In this document: in pieces, positions 9,078 through 15,813 of the stretch | How the letters are laid out: each line of letters starts with the position of its first letter | How positions within the stretch are numbered: position 1 is the stretch's first letter | Virus record (IMG/VR): IMGVR_UViG_3300043446_004177 | Span: 1-57,092 of that record | Source: a virus | DNA length: 57,092 nucleotides | Reading direction: 5' to 3' (one strand) | Notes under the pieces: generated by a model | What the model saw: the letters and a program-made list of their open reading frames with translations, nothing else | Databases searched by the model: none | Told to the model about the DNA's origin: nothing | Position numbers and translations under genes: made by a program

Positions 9078-9553
9078 TCGCTGTCCTCGTCGTCATCCTC
9101 AAACGGCTTGTCGTCGCTTTGTGAGGCTCTGGCAGCGGCCGTGAGCGCATAGCGCAGGGCATCACGCGCATCAGGATCCATGGCTGCAGGATCGAGCACG
9201 GTCGTCTGCGTCTGGATGGGGCCGCCATTGGGGCCTGTCAACTCGAGGGCGCGTTTCATCTCGCCGTACTCTTCTCGGTGCTGAGACCCCACCATCATCT
9301 TCCAGATCTGCGCGTTAAATTTTGGATCCTTGATCCCGATCTGCGCCTGATCTTCCCACCACTGGAGCGACAAAGCTCTCGCGCGCGTGAGGGCGTCAGA
9401 AAATTCTTCGTGGGCCGCAGCCCAATCCAAGATCGTTTGCTTTGAGACATTGCAAGCCAAGGCCATCGAAGTCATCGACTTGCCCTCTTTGCCAAGCTCA
9501 ATGATCGTCTCGCAATATTCAGGCTTGTAAAGCGACGGTCTGCCCGCAGGCAT
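9074..9553 (-). CDS. terS: Terminase small subunit
   Basis: The product begins MPAGRPSLYKPEYCE and carries a helix-turn-helix (TSMALACNVSKQTILDWAAAHEEF) that would bind the packaging site. Acidic C-terminus. The ATG at 9553 is chosen over the upstream in-frame start because GGAGGAA lies six bases before it. It is the first gene of the late unit. The AT-rich block just upstream could hold the promoter and the packaging site. Confidence 0.92.
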   Translation of the reverse strand: MPAGRPSLYKPEYCETIIELGKEGKSMTSMALACNVSKQTILDWAAAHEEFSDALTRARALSLQWWEDQAQIGIKDPKFNAQIWKMMVGSQHREEYGEMKRALELTGPNGGPIQTQTTVLDPAAMDPDARDALRYALTAAARASQSDDKPFEDDDEDSE

Positions 9554-9895
9554 GGCTATTCCTCCAAACACCAGCAGAAAATAGTGCTTTTCCGCGCAAA
9601 GCGCAAATAGCCGAATAGATATTTTAGATATCCAAAACACCCACTATCCAAAACGAGGGCTAAGAGCTTGATTTTATTGTATAATATTTTATAGATATAT
9701 AGATATATATATAGATATATATACCTTCTCTCTCTTTAGTTTGAAAACAGTCTCCATGTCTATCTCTCTATCTCTATCTATTATTGTCTCTGTTTCTATC
9801 TCTATATATCTCTCTCTTAAGACTATCCATTCTAGCCTAATATCTGTAATGATTTCAATGGCTTATAAAATATCAAAAAAAACTATCTATCTAAG
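9554..9895. other. AT-rich, GATA/TCTA-repeat intergenic region upstream of terS
   Basis: About 340 bases without a convincing gene. On the plus strand, 9740-9840 is full of TCTATCTC-like units, and 9690-9725 is an alternating AT run with repeated ATAGATATAT. Closer to terS the minus strand holds TATAAAATATTATACAAT, which could be a late promoter, and a repeated GTTTTGGATA. Such DNA melts and bends easily and lies next to terS, so promoter, packaging-site or origin roles are possible. None is proven. A 73-codon plus-strand frame here is low-complexity and was rejected. Confidence 0.6.
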
Positions 9896-9917
9896 TAAAA
9901 GGGCCCCGAAGGGCCCT
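9896..9917 (-). terminator. Rho-independent terminator of the early unit
   Basis: AGGGCCC, loop CGAA, GGGCCCT (9900-9917) gives a 7-bp stem with a UUCG-type loop on the minus transcript, followed by TTTT. It overlaps the stop codon of the 71-aa gene and separates early from late transcription. Confidence 0.85.
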
Positions 9918-10132
9918 CAACCGAACATCTCCCTTACAAAATCTTCAACAGAGCCGCCATAGGACGGCCTGAGCGCCCATCTCTGCGTACGCGCCACAAA
10001 CACTTTCCCCTCGCGATGGAGGTCTCCTGCGGTCATTATAAGCGAACTCCACCGTTCCCCTTGGTCGTCTTCTTTGAGGATCCAGATCCCATCCGCATCC
10101 TCATCGATTCTGACTGTGCGCCCGATCCTCAT
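9917..10132 (-). CDS. Hypothetical protein, 71 aa
   Basis: Small protein with a basic N-terminus (MRIGRTVRIDEDADG) and an acidic/aromatic C-terminus; no domain recognised. The start overlaps the upstream stop (ATGA), so it is co-translated with the 94-aa gene. It is the last gene before the terminator. Confidence 0.7.
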   Translation of the reverse strand: MRIGRTVRIDEDADGIWILKEDDQGERWSSLIMTAGDLHREGKVFVARTQRWALRPSYGGSVEDFVREMFG

Positions 10133-10413
10133 GCCGCCACCCGACCATGCTCGTCATAGTAAGCCTCGTAGGCTTCTCTGATGTAATCGACATAACGCTG
10201 TGCAGCGCGCTCAGGGGTCGGGCCCCAGATCATGACACCGAAGACATCGAGCGGGTCTTCGAAGTTTTCTTCTTGCATAACGGCATAGGGCGCGTTGGGG
10301 TCGCTCCGAAAGCCGGGGTAGCAGATCTCGAACGTGATGGTGTCGCGATAGTCCGCGAGGGGTCCGTAGATCTCTTTGCCGACGAAGGGGTTTTTTACGG
10401 TTACGGTCTGCAT
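10129..10413 (-). CDS. Hypothetical acidic protein, 94 aa
   Basis: Product rich in Asp/Glu and aromatic residues with a helical C-terminus (PERAAQRYVDYIREAYEAYYDEHG). No family recognised. It is preceded by the leader SD TTAGATTGGAGATAG and, further up, by a strong GGGGGC hairpin. It forms a two-gene unit with the 71-aa gene. Confidence 0.72.
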   Translation of the reverse strand: MQTVTVKNPFVGKEIYGPLADYRDTITFEICYPGFRSDPNAPYAVMQEENFEDPLDVFGVMIWGPTPERAAQRYVDYIREAYEAYYDEHGRVAA

Positions 10414-10440
10414 TTTCTATCTCCAATCTAAAAGGTGGGT

Positions 10441-10456
10441 GGGGGCCGAAGCCCCC
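10441..10456 (-). promoter_or_regulatory. GC hairpin between the frameshifted gene and the 94-aa gene
   Basis: GGGGGC, CGAA, GCCCCC gives a 6-bp stem with a UUCG-type loop on the minus transcript. It could end the upstream transcript, but its T-tract is poor. Since the same kind of hairpin lies just before the TAGATTGGAGAT SD of other small genes, it may instead be a 5' leader hairpin. Confidence 0.6.
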
Positions 10457-10463
10457 TAGTTAA

Positions 10464-10779
10464 TCAGGCAAGAGAACGAAGATAGTCTGGGAGATCTTCT
10501 TCTCGTCCTCCGCCGCCTAGAATAAAGGCAACTTCTGAGACTTCTTCTTCGTATGCCTCCGATCCGTAGACCGTGCGCGAAAAATACCAGTTGTCCTCGT
10601 TGATCTCGCCGACTGCTCGAACACGCTCTGCCAGACGCTCGCACTGAGCGAAGGTGAGATCAATGCGTTTGTGAAGGAACACCACACCCTTATGGGTGGT
10701 AGCAGAAACATAAAAGCCCGGGCAATTAGGGATAATCTCGGAAGCGGGGCCAGTTGGTGACGGATTTAATCTTTGTCAT
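10464..10779 (-). CDS. Hypothetical protein, about 104 aa, needing a +1 frameshift near 10730
   Basis: A well-placed ATG at 10779 (AGGAGA eight bases upstream) opens a frame reading MTKIKSVTNWPRFRDYP that stops at once with TAA (10728-10726). The next frame, without a good start, continues NCPGFYVSATTHKG... for 87 codons to 10464. The join is UAU CCC UAA: slipping by +1 from CCC to CCU skips the stop. This is either programmed frameshifting, as in some phage tail genes with CCC before a stop, or a one-base insertion. Without the join, a 73-aa product could start at GTG 10685, but no good SD supports it. Function unknown. Confidence 0.55.
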
Positions 10780-10872
10780 TTTAAAATCTCCTGTTTAACA
10801 TCTAGAGGGCACCAGCGCCCTGCCCGATCCTTGTCTCACGAATCGCAACCCAGTGCAAGCAGAAAATTGCAG
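10780..10872 (-). promoter_or_regulatory. Modular leader A: promoter-like element, hairpin, SD
   Basis: On the minus strand: TGCAATTTTCTGCTTGCACT (10852-10871), then a GCGATTCGTGA stretch, an AGGGC/GCCCT hairpin (10806-10821), TCTAGATG and AGGAGA before ATG 10779. The same order recurs before 12289, 12687 and 16715. The first element may be a phage promoter with TTGCAC as its -35 box, or a regulator site. Confidence 0.55.
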
Positions 10873-11115
10873 TCACTCCTCATTTTCTTTGTATTCAAGA
10901 AAACCTTTTAAAAGGGTAAAAAATTCGGCCAGTTGCTCGGCATCAAAGCTCGTAATGCCAGCCACAGGTTTCCATTTTGTTTTGTCTCCAATATCGACCA
11001 AGGCTTCCATGGAAAAGCTTTTTACCGAGGGGCTCTCATAGTCTATTTTTACACGAAACCCAGCGCCGTTCTGGGTCGAAATCGTCAGCTCTTTCATCCA
11101 ATGGTGATAGCTCAT
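10873..11115 (-). CDS. Hypothetical protein, 80 aa
   Basis: MSYHHWMKELTISTQNGAGF and a short beta-rich domain followed by an amphipathic helix (DAEQLAEFFTLLKGFLEY). AAAGGAGAT before ATG supports the start. Family not recognised. It lies between the DUF7417-like pair and leader A and is probably in the same transcript as the pair. Confidence 0.7.
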   Translation of the reverse strand: MSYHHWMKELTISTQNGAGFRVKIDYESPSVKSFSMEALVDIGDKTKWKPVAGITSFDAEQLAEFFTLLKGFLEYKENEE

Positions 11116-11128
11116 TTTTCAATCTCCT

Positions 11129-11329
11129 TTACTGCAAATTTATCTGTTCACCGCTCGGCGGCTGGCAAACGCCCTCGACGATCAAGTTGTGCGCCATGCG
11201 GCCGTAGCGGCCCTGCAAGCGCCATACGAGGCCCGTGTCGATCAAGGCCTGCCAAGCCTCAATGACGGTTTCGAAGTCAACTGGGCCTGCCTCGCCTTCG
11301 ATGATTTCAATTGCGTCTAGCGTGTTCAT
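11129..11329 (-). CDS. DUF7417-like small protein, 66 aa (copy 1)
   Basis: MNTLDAIEIIEG..., EAWQALIDTGLVWRLQGRYG and RMAHNLIVEGV match a small phage family with the pattern AWQ.LIDTG..W.LQG..GR.A..LI..G. It is homologous to the next upstream gene. Its ATG shares a base with that gene's stop (TAATG), so the two are translationally coupled. Function unknown. Confidence 0.8.
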   Translation of the reverse strand: MNTLDAIEIIEGEAGPVDFETVIEAWQALIDTGLVWRLQGRYGRMAHNLIVEGVCQPPSGEQINLQ

Positions 11330-11517
11330 TATGCGGCCTCCTTCTTGCTATAACAGATACCGAAGTCGATCAGATACTGAGCTTCCTGAGCGTATTCTGC
11401 GCCCAGATCCCAGATCAGGTCAAAATCTATCAAGGTCTGATAGGCATTGGCTACGACGTAGAAATCCGCATCTTCGTCGGCGTATTGTACAATATTGATT
11501 GCGTCTTGGATGGTCAT
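11329..11517 (-). CDS. DUF7417-like small protein, 62 aa (diverged copy 2)
   Basis: MTIQDAINIVQY..., ANAYQTLIDFDLIWDLGAEY and AQEAQYLIDFGI align throughout with the neighbouring 66-aa protein, but the LQG.GR core is replaced by acidic residues. This looks like a tandem duplication with divergence. A strong SD (GGGGGAGG) precedes the ATG. Confidence 0.75.
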   Translation of the reverse strand: MTIQDAINIVQYADEDADFYVVANAYQTLIDFDLIWDLGAEYAQEAQYLIDFGICYSKKEAA

Positions 11518-11530
11518 AATAACCTCCCCC

Positions 11531-12289
11531 TCAGTCCATAAACTCTGCGCGTGACGGGCGCGCGAGGATTGTCTGCTTCACGCCGTCGCGTGTGCCGTGT
11601 TCCTTTACGGTGGCCGAGAAGCGCACAAGCTCGCCCTTCGTGACCTGCTGCGGATAGCTGTCGATCACATTGACCAGAAGCTTGGCACCCTTGTGAATCA
11701 GCATGTTGCCAGCTGCGTCGCGCAAGCCGTGAACGTGCGTCGTGCCGAAAACGCCTTCGTAGGACGTCACGAAGACGACTGTGGCATCGACCGTGATACG
11801 CTCGCCGACAGTGCCGACCCAGCCAGATGCGGCGTCCTGCGCCTTCTTGGCAAGCTCGCGCTCGATCGTCTTCTGGACGGCTGCAACCTGCGCGTCAGAA
11901 AGCGTGCCGTACTTGCGGCCCTTGGAGATCACGTCATCTACGAACGCAGGCACATGGTCGAGCTTTGCTACAGCGAGAAGCAGGTCGGCGTAGAGCGCGT
12001 CGAAAGCGGTTTCGCGTGCATGTACTTCAGCAGCCTTTTTTGCTGCCTTGGCATTTGTTTTGGCATTGAGCTTGTCAAGCTGTTCAGCCGTGTAGACAGG
12101 CACGTCACGGGTGCGGCCTTTGAAGCCATGGCCGCGGCACTCGAAGCATGTTGTGCCGTCGATTTGGTTATAGCTGTAATGGCCTGAGCCGCCGCAACGG
12201 CCGCAGGGATAAGGCTGGGCTGCTGAATGACCGCGTGCGGTCGATTGGACTTCACCAGAAACTTCTTGGCCTGAGCGATAGTAGAACAT
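11531..12289 (-). CDS. DnaJ-type zinc-finger protein, 252 aa
   Basis: Residues about 28-57 contain two CxxCxGxG-like knuckles, CGRCGGSG and CFECRGHG, as in the cysteine-rich domain of DnaJ, but only one pair, enough for a single zinc. A coiled segment of Ala/Lys/Glu follows, and the C-terminal 100 residues are beta-rich and could be an OB-like fold. There is no J domain (no HPD). Similar proteins occur in phages near replication genes; a nucleic-acid or protein-binding role is likely. Expressed from its own leader B. Confidence 0.75.
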   Translation of the reverse strand: MFYYRSGQEVSGEVQSTARGHSAAQPYPCGRCGGSGHYSYNQIDGTTCFECRGHGFKGRTRDVPVYTAEQLDKLNAKTNAKAAKKAAEVHARETAFDALYADLLLAVAKLDHVPAFVDDVISKGRKYGTLSDAQVAAVQKTIERELAKKAQDAASGWVGTVGERITVDATVVFVTSYEGVFGTTHVHGLRDAAGNMLIHKGAKLLVNVIDSYPQQVTKGELVRFSATVKEHGTRDGVKQTILARPSRAEFMD

Positions 12290-12375
12290 TTTGCAATCTC
12301 CAATCTAGTCGGGGCCGTCCCCGAACAAGAATCATAAAATCATAAATCCAAAACCAGTGCAAGTAGAAAATTACA
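12290..12375 (-). promoter_or_regulatory. Modular leader B
   Basis: Minus strand: TGTAATTTTCTACTTGCACT (12355-12374), GGATTTATGATTTTATGA (a good -10 region), a CGGGG/CCCCG hairpin at 12310-12323, then CTAGATTGGAGATTG and ATG 12289. TTGCAC to the AT-rich -10 spacing is near 17. Confidence 0.6.
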
Positions 12376-12383
12376 CGAACCTA

Positions 12384-12414
12384 TAAAAAAAAGAGGGGCC
12401 CATCAAAGGGCCCC
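12384..12414 (-). terminator. Rho-independent terminator
   Basis: GGGGCCC, ATCAAA, GGGCCCC (12395-12414), then a run of eight T on the minus transcript after CTC. It ends the unit of the 74-aa gene and lies just before leader B, which therefore needs its own promoter. Confidence 0.9.
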
Positions 12415-12462
12415 TAAGTCGGGAGGACTACCCTACAATGGAAAGGGGAGTCCGCCTTTTTA

Positions 12463-12687
12463 TCACAGGCTTGCCTGCTCCTCAATCTGGTTGAGGTACC
12501 ACTGGACGTGCTCTTCGAACGTGCGGCTAGCATTGCCCTTGACCATTTGCGCGATGAACACCTCAAGCGCCATCTCATACATGGAGCGGGCATAGATGCC
12601 ATCCGCCGAGAAACCCTGACGGACTGCATCAGCAGCGTATGCCTTGCGAAGACGGTCACATGTGGCGAAAATTTCAATCGAACTCAT
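12463..12687 (-). CDS. Hypothetical helical protein, 74 aa
   Basis: Mostly alpha-helical product (MSSIEIFATCDRLRKAYAAD ... EEHVQWYLNQIEEQ), not recognised. It forms a single-gene transcript, with leader C upstream and a strong terminator downstream, which suggests regulated or high expression. Confidence 0.72.
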   Translation of the reverse strand: MSSIEIFATCDRLRKAYAADAVRQGFSADGIYARSMYEMALEVFIAQMVKGNASRTFEEHVQWYLNQIEEQASL

Positions 12688-12760
12688 ATCGCAATCTCCA
12701 ATCTAGGCGGCCCCTTGGCCGACACATAATCCGTACCAGTTGCTGCAGAATATTGCAAGC
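12688..12760 (-). promoter_or_regulatory. Modular leader C
   Basis: Minus strand: GCTTGCAATATTCTGCAGCA (12741-12760) overlapping CAACTGG, CGGATTATGTG, a CGGCC/GGCCG hairpin at 12708-12721, then CTAGATTGGAGATTG and ATG 12687. Leader SDs B and C are identical over about 15 bases although the genes are unrelated. Confidence 0.58.
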
Positions 12761-12770
12761 ACAAAAATAG

Positions 12771-12797
12771 AAAAAAGAGGGGGTCGAAACCCCCTCT
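12771..12797 (-). terminator. Strong rho-independent terminator of the main early transcript
   Basis: AGAGGGGGT, CGAA, ACCCCCTCT (12776-12797) gives a 9-bp stem, followed on the minus strand by TTTTTT. It stands at the downstream end of the pentamer satellite, so the satellite is probably the 3' untranslated end of the transcript from 23923. Confidence 0.92.
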
Positions 12798-12802
12798 TTA
12801 TG

Positions 12803-13420
12803 TTTGCGGTGCTTGGCCTATCCTGACCGTGCGCCGCCTTGTCACGCCTGCTTTGCATTACACAGCATTGCCCCGCCATACGACGCCTCGTCTTGCCTGC
12901 CGTGCCTCGCCATGCCGCACCGAGCCGCGCTCTGCCCAGCCCGTCCCAGTACTGCCGAGCCTGCCTTGCTGCGCCATGCCGCACCGAGCTGCGCCTTGCC
13001 TAGCCTGCCTTGCCGATCCGGTCGATGCCGCGCCTTGCAAGTCCCAGCCGTGCCGTGCCTGCCTTGCCTGACCTCGCCCAAACTAGCCTCACACTGCCGT
13101 GCCTTGCCTGCCTTGCCACGGCTCGCCGCGACTCGTCAGACCAGTACGCGCCTCGCCTTGCCTGCCCCGCCTTGCCTCGCATTGCCGAGCAGTGCCTAGT
13201 CTCGCCTGCGTTGCCCCGCCTTGCTATGACAATCCATGGCTCACCGTGTCGTGCCGTGCCTGCCTCGCCAGACGTTGCCAGACCTAGCCATACCGTGTCC
13301 CGCCTCGCCTGCCTTGCGTGGTCATGCCTAGCGTATCCTCGGCTCGCCGTACCGTGCCTGCCTTGCCCTGCTGTGCGTTACCGAACCACCAGCGCCCAGC
13401 ATTGCGAAGCCTGCCATTTG
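12803..13420. repeat. Degenerate GC-rich pentanucleotide satellite, about 620 bp
   Basis: The plus strand can be divided into 5-base units such as TTGCC, CTGCC, TCGCC, GTGCC and CATGC for nearly its full length; the minus strand reads GGCAA, GGCAG, GGCGA, GGCAC. Phase slips occur, but period 5 is restored. Several frames are open on both strands because few stops fit the unit; their products are low-complexity (ARQARQG or LPCLACLA) and no SD was found, so I take the region as non-coding. It sits between the 13423 stop codon and a strong terminator, inside the early transcript. The G-rich RNA could form R-loops or two-tier quadruplexes. Confidence 0.9.
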
Positions 13421-13422
13421 GC

Positions 13423-13857
13423 TTAGGCAGCATTCTCAAGAAGAAGTTTCTCCTTGAGACTCTCGATGTGTTCGATGATCTCATCGAGCTCTGGCGCAGC
13501 CAGATTCTTAAGCATCGTCGCACACGTCGTGAGTGTCATGAGTACGAGCGTGATACGATCAGCGTGACGAACCACAACCTGCTGTGTGGCTTCATAACCT
13601 GATCCCGTCGGCGATCGTACGAATACTGGAACCCGCACCACTTCATTATCGGAGCGGATCACCTCAACCTTTACACGTTTGATCAGTGCGCGAGCCTGTT
13701 GCAAACGATAAAGATGAGAAGCCTCATTATCATCCCACACAAATTGATTGTGCATGGATGAATTGGGGTTTCTTGCTGCCTCGACAACCTGTTCAGGTTC
13801 GAGAACACCCCCCACTGCAAGCTGTTGAAGCTCGTCTTTTATTGCGTTGATGTCCAT
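13423..13857 (-). CDS. Conserved phage protein, 144 aa
   Basis: MDINAIKDELQQLAVGG..., HNQFVWDDNEASHLYRLQQARALI and a C-terminal helix. The WDD...A..YRL.QAR.LI pattern occurs in phage proteins of unknown role near recombination genes. ATG at 13857 is chosen over upstream non-ATG options as it follows the previous stop (TGATATG). Last gene before the pentamer satellite. Confidence 0.8.
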   Translation of the reverse strand: MDINAIKDELQQLAVGGVLEPEQVVEAARNPNSSMHNQFVWDDNEASHLYRLQQARALIKRVKVEVIRSDNEVVRVPVFVRSPTGSGYEATQQVVVRHADRITLVLMTLTTCATMLKNLAAPELDEIIEHIESLKEKLLLENAA

Positions 13858-13858
13858 A

Positions 13859-14494
13859 TCAAGCTCTTTCAATTTCAAACGTCCCAAAACCTAAACCTGT
13901 TGATGATTTGGAATCATGTCGGCCTTCACCAATACCGACCTGAACACCAGCACGCATAAGCAAGTTGGTCACATCGGTAAGAGTAAATTGATCGGCATCG
14001 TATTTCACACGCAGATCAATATGCCACTTGCGCCACATCGGCCGCACGCGAATATCGACAACACCTGTCGCATTTCGTGTGTGCATATCGAGGCGCTCCC
14101 AATCGCCGTGTAAGTGAACAAGAGGAACACCATCGACAGCGTCGAACGTGTCTGCCTCGACAAAGATAGAAAGCTTTGCAAGCGTCATCTTAAAACCAAC
14201 GAGACGACACGCAGAGATCATAGCATTACGAAACGCGCCCGCGGGTACGCCGTTCTTGCCATCAACACCGATATGCATTGCATCTCTACAGTCTTGATCA
14301 AAGTCACGCGCGTCACGCACTTTCTTGCCTTTGGCTGTGCCGCCTGCTTCCATCTTCGCCATCATGGCAAGCTTTGCTTTTTGTGAAAATCGAGCTTGTA
14401 CAAAAGGCGCAGTACCAATCAGCTTAAAGCTTGCTGTCTGGATTTTTGGTGCAGTGATTGCAACAATTTCTGTCTTCTTTGTTTTATCTAACAT
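13859..14494 (-). CDS. Conserved phage protein, 211 aa, with RAMP-like glycine-rich end
   Basis: Similar proteins are common in phages without known function. Landmarks: FKLIGTAPFVQARFS at the N-terminus, GVPAGAFRNAMISACRLVG in the middle, RNATGVVDIRVRPMWRKW, and the C-terminal VGIGEGRH...STGLGFGTFEIE. The last is a glycine-rich loop before a beta strand, which resembles RRM-fold RAMP (Cas5/6/7) proteins; this is a pattern-based suggestion only. SD GAGGGAAT and a GCCCC/GGGGC hairpin lie upstream. Confidence 0.82.
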   Translation of the reverse strand: MLDKTKKTEIVAITAPKIQTASFKLIGTAPFVQARFSQKAKLAMMAKMEAGGTAKGKKVRDARDFDQDCRDAMHIGVDGKNGVPAGAFRNAMISACRLVGFKMTLAKLSIFVEADTFDAVDGVPLVHLHGDWERLDMHTRNATGVVDIRVRPMWRKWHIDLRVKYDADQFTLTDVTNLLMRAGVQVGIGEGRHDSKSSTGLGFGTFEIERA

Positions 14495-14531
14495 TTTATT
14501 ATTCCCTCTGAATGCCCCTGAACAGCGGGGC
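14495..14531 (-). promoter_or_regulatory. Leader hairpin and SD before the 211-aa gene
   Basis: GCCCC (14514-14518) pairs with GGGGC (14527-14531), just before GAGGGAATAATAAAATG on the minus strand. This resembles the hairpin-SD order of leaders A-D, but without the TTGCAC element and the CTAGATTGGAG box. Confidence 0.5.
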
Positions 14532-14567
14532 CCTGTCTTAAATTTATTTATTTATTCATCCTTTCAT

Positions 14568-14789
14568 TCATGGCCGCTCCAGCATCCCGCAATAGCCATG
14601 GGTTGTGCTGTAGATAGCAGGCCATGAATCCGTCTCAGGATCTTTCTCTTCAGCGTATCGCATCAGCCTCCACCGCCATGCCATGCACTTTGGGCCAGCG
14701 CACAAATCTTTTCCTTCAATCGCGCCCATACTTATTGGGCAGTATAAATCCTCAGCCTCTTCAGGCGTTATATAATGCGGATGGTCCAT
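14568..14789 (-). CDS. Small cysteine-containing phage protein, 73 aa
   Basis: Begins MDHPHYITPEEAEDLYCP and contains CAGPKCMAWRW and a terminal GYCGM. The C...C..CMAWRW...GYCG pattern belongs to a widespread small phage family that probably binds zinc. The ATG shares a base with the upstream stop (TGATG). Confidence 0.8.
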   Translation of the reverse strand: MDHPHYITPEEAEDLYCPISMGAIEGKDLCAGPKCMAWRWRLMRYAEEKDPETDSWPAIYSTTHGYCGMLERP

Positions 14790-15016
14790 CACTCTTTATC
14801 CTTTAGTGCGTCAAGAAGAGATGGAAAACCTTGAGGTATTTTAGGTTGATCATATAAAATATGATTAGCCCAACGATCCGCAAATTCTTTTACCATCTGT
14901 TTATCAATAATTCCCCGCAACCGCTCAATTTCAGTGATGCCTTTATCTAAAGCAAATAGCGCATCAGGGTCGTTGGTTTTGTCTAATGCTTTTTGCATTA
15001 ATTCAACGAGGTCCAT
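14789..15016 (-). CDS. Hypothetical helical protein, 75 aa
   Basis: MDLVELMQKALDKTNDPDAL... with an acidic, helical composition. ATG 15016 overlaps the upstream stop; a longer frame beginning at 15094 would overlap it by 26 codons and is less likely. No family recognised. Confidence 0.68.
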   Translation of the reverse strand: MDLVELMQKALDKTNDPDALFALDKGITEIERLRGIIDKQMVKEFADRWANHILYDQPKIPQGFPSLLDALKDKE

Positions 15017-15246
15017 TACTCTTTCTCCTTCAGCGCGGTGCGGGCTTGATATGCTCTCCCACATTGTGACGGATGCGTTAGCAATGAAACGCATACATTG
15101 CCTTCACCAATCTTCCGCAATGCTTCCCGCAACCGATTGCGTTCTTCACGCAATTTCTCAATCTCGTCGGCGGCTTCTTCGCACCAATCGCCTGTTTCAG
15201 AGAAATGAATTTCTGCAATTTTTCGCAACCGTTCAACGATGTCCAT
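15016..15246 (-). CDS. Hypothetical coiled-coil protein, 76 aa
   Basis: MDIVERLRKIAEIH..., then a charged heptad-like helix (EEAADEIEKLREERNRLREALRK). Similar small coiled-coil proteins (IERLR type) are common in phages. TGATG overlap with the preceding stop decides the start. Confidence 0.72.
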   Translation of the reverse strand: MDIVERLRKIAEIHFSETGDWCEEAADEIEKLREERNRLREALRKIGEGNVCVSLLTHPSQCGRAYQARTALKEKE

Positions 15247-15452
15247 CACTCACCTCCAAATCCCTTCAACGTGTAACTAATACTATCAAACGTATAGTCA
15301 CCGTATTTTTCCAACGTGCGTTGCAATGAATCAATCTTCTTTCGTAATGCCATACAAGCATTCAAAGCATTGTCACGCTGACGCTCTGCTTCAGCAAGCT
15401 GCTTACGCAATTCGATAATGTGCTTGATCGTCAGGTCGTCAGCGTGTCTCAT
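15246..15452 (-). CDS. Hypothetical coiled-coil protein, 68 aa
   Basis: MRHADDLTIKHIIELRKQLAE... to a short C-terminal tail (SYTLKGFGGE). The long helix with Leu at regular spacing suggests an oligomeric coiled coil. The start at 15452 is chosen because it lies just after the stop of the upstream gene; a 110-aa version would overlap that gene heavily. Confidence 0.68.
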   Translation of the reverse strand: MRHADDLTIKHIIELRKQLAEAERQRDNALNACMALRKKIDSLQRTLEKYGDYTFDSISYTLKGFGGE

Positions 15453-15453
15453 T

Positions 15454-15813
15454 TTATTGCCCCAATGCTTGTTCAATGTCACCGCGGACAGTCGGTAGAT
15501 TGACCGCGCCACCTTCGCCACCAAGGGTTGCATAGCCTGCAACATCATCCCAATGGTCTCGATGATTCTGATTGCCATTCAACAGGCGAGCAAGCTTCAT
15601 AGCAATTGCCTCAAGCGACTCTTTCTGTTGATCGTTCAGGTTCTGCCAGTTGCGGCCCGAACGCATGACGTCCTTCAAAGATTGAGACAGGCTCGCCGTC
15701 TCTTTGTAAATGCCATGGGTCTTTTCTTTTTTTGACAATGAAACATTGATATCCATTTTAGATTCCTCTGATGTTAAAGATGCTGATTTAAGCATTTCCG
15801 AAAGTTTTGTCAT
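15454..15813 (-). CDS. DUF6378-like protein, 119 aa
   Basis: KTHGIYKETASLSQSLKDVM, NWQNLNDQQKESLEAIAMKL and ARLLNGNQNHRDHWDDVAGY match a phage family (DUF6378, by memory) defined by HG.Y...A...Q.LK and the HW.D.AGYA motif, resembling helical nucleotide-pyrophosphohydrolase-like folds. Catalysis is not proven. ATGA overlap with the upstream gene. Confidence 0.82.
   Translation of the reverse strand: MTKLSEMLKSASLTSEESKMDINVSLSKKEKTHGIYKETASLSQSLKDVMRSGRNWQNLNDQQKESLEAIAMKLARLLNGNQNHRDHWDDVAGYATLGGEGGAVNLPTVRGDIEQALGQ

Noticed and set aside
9741-9962. 73-codon plus-strand frame in the TCTA-rich block
   Set aside because: Ser/Ile/Leu repeats from simple sequence, no SD, runs into a terminator and an antisense gene.
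12804-13426. Several long open frames (up to 138 codons) on both strands of the pentamer region
   Set aside because: They arise because the 5-base unit contains few stops; the products are low-complexity, overlap each other and lack Shine-Dalgarno sites.
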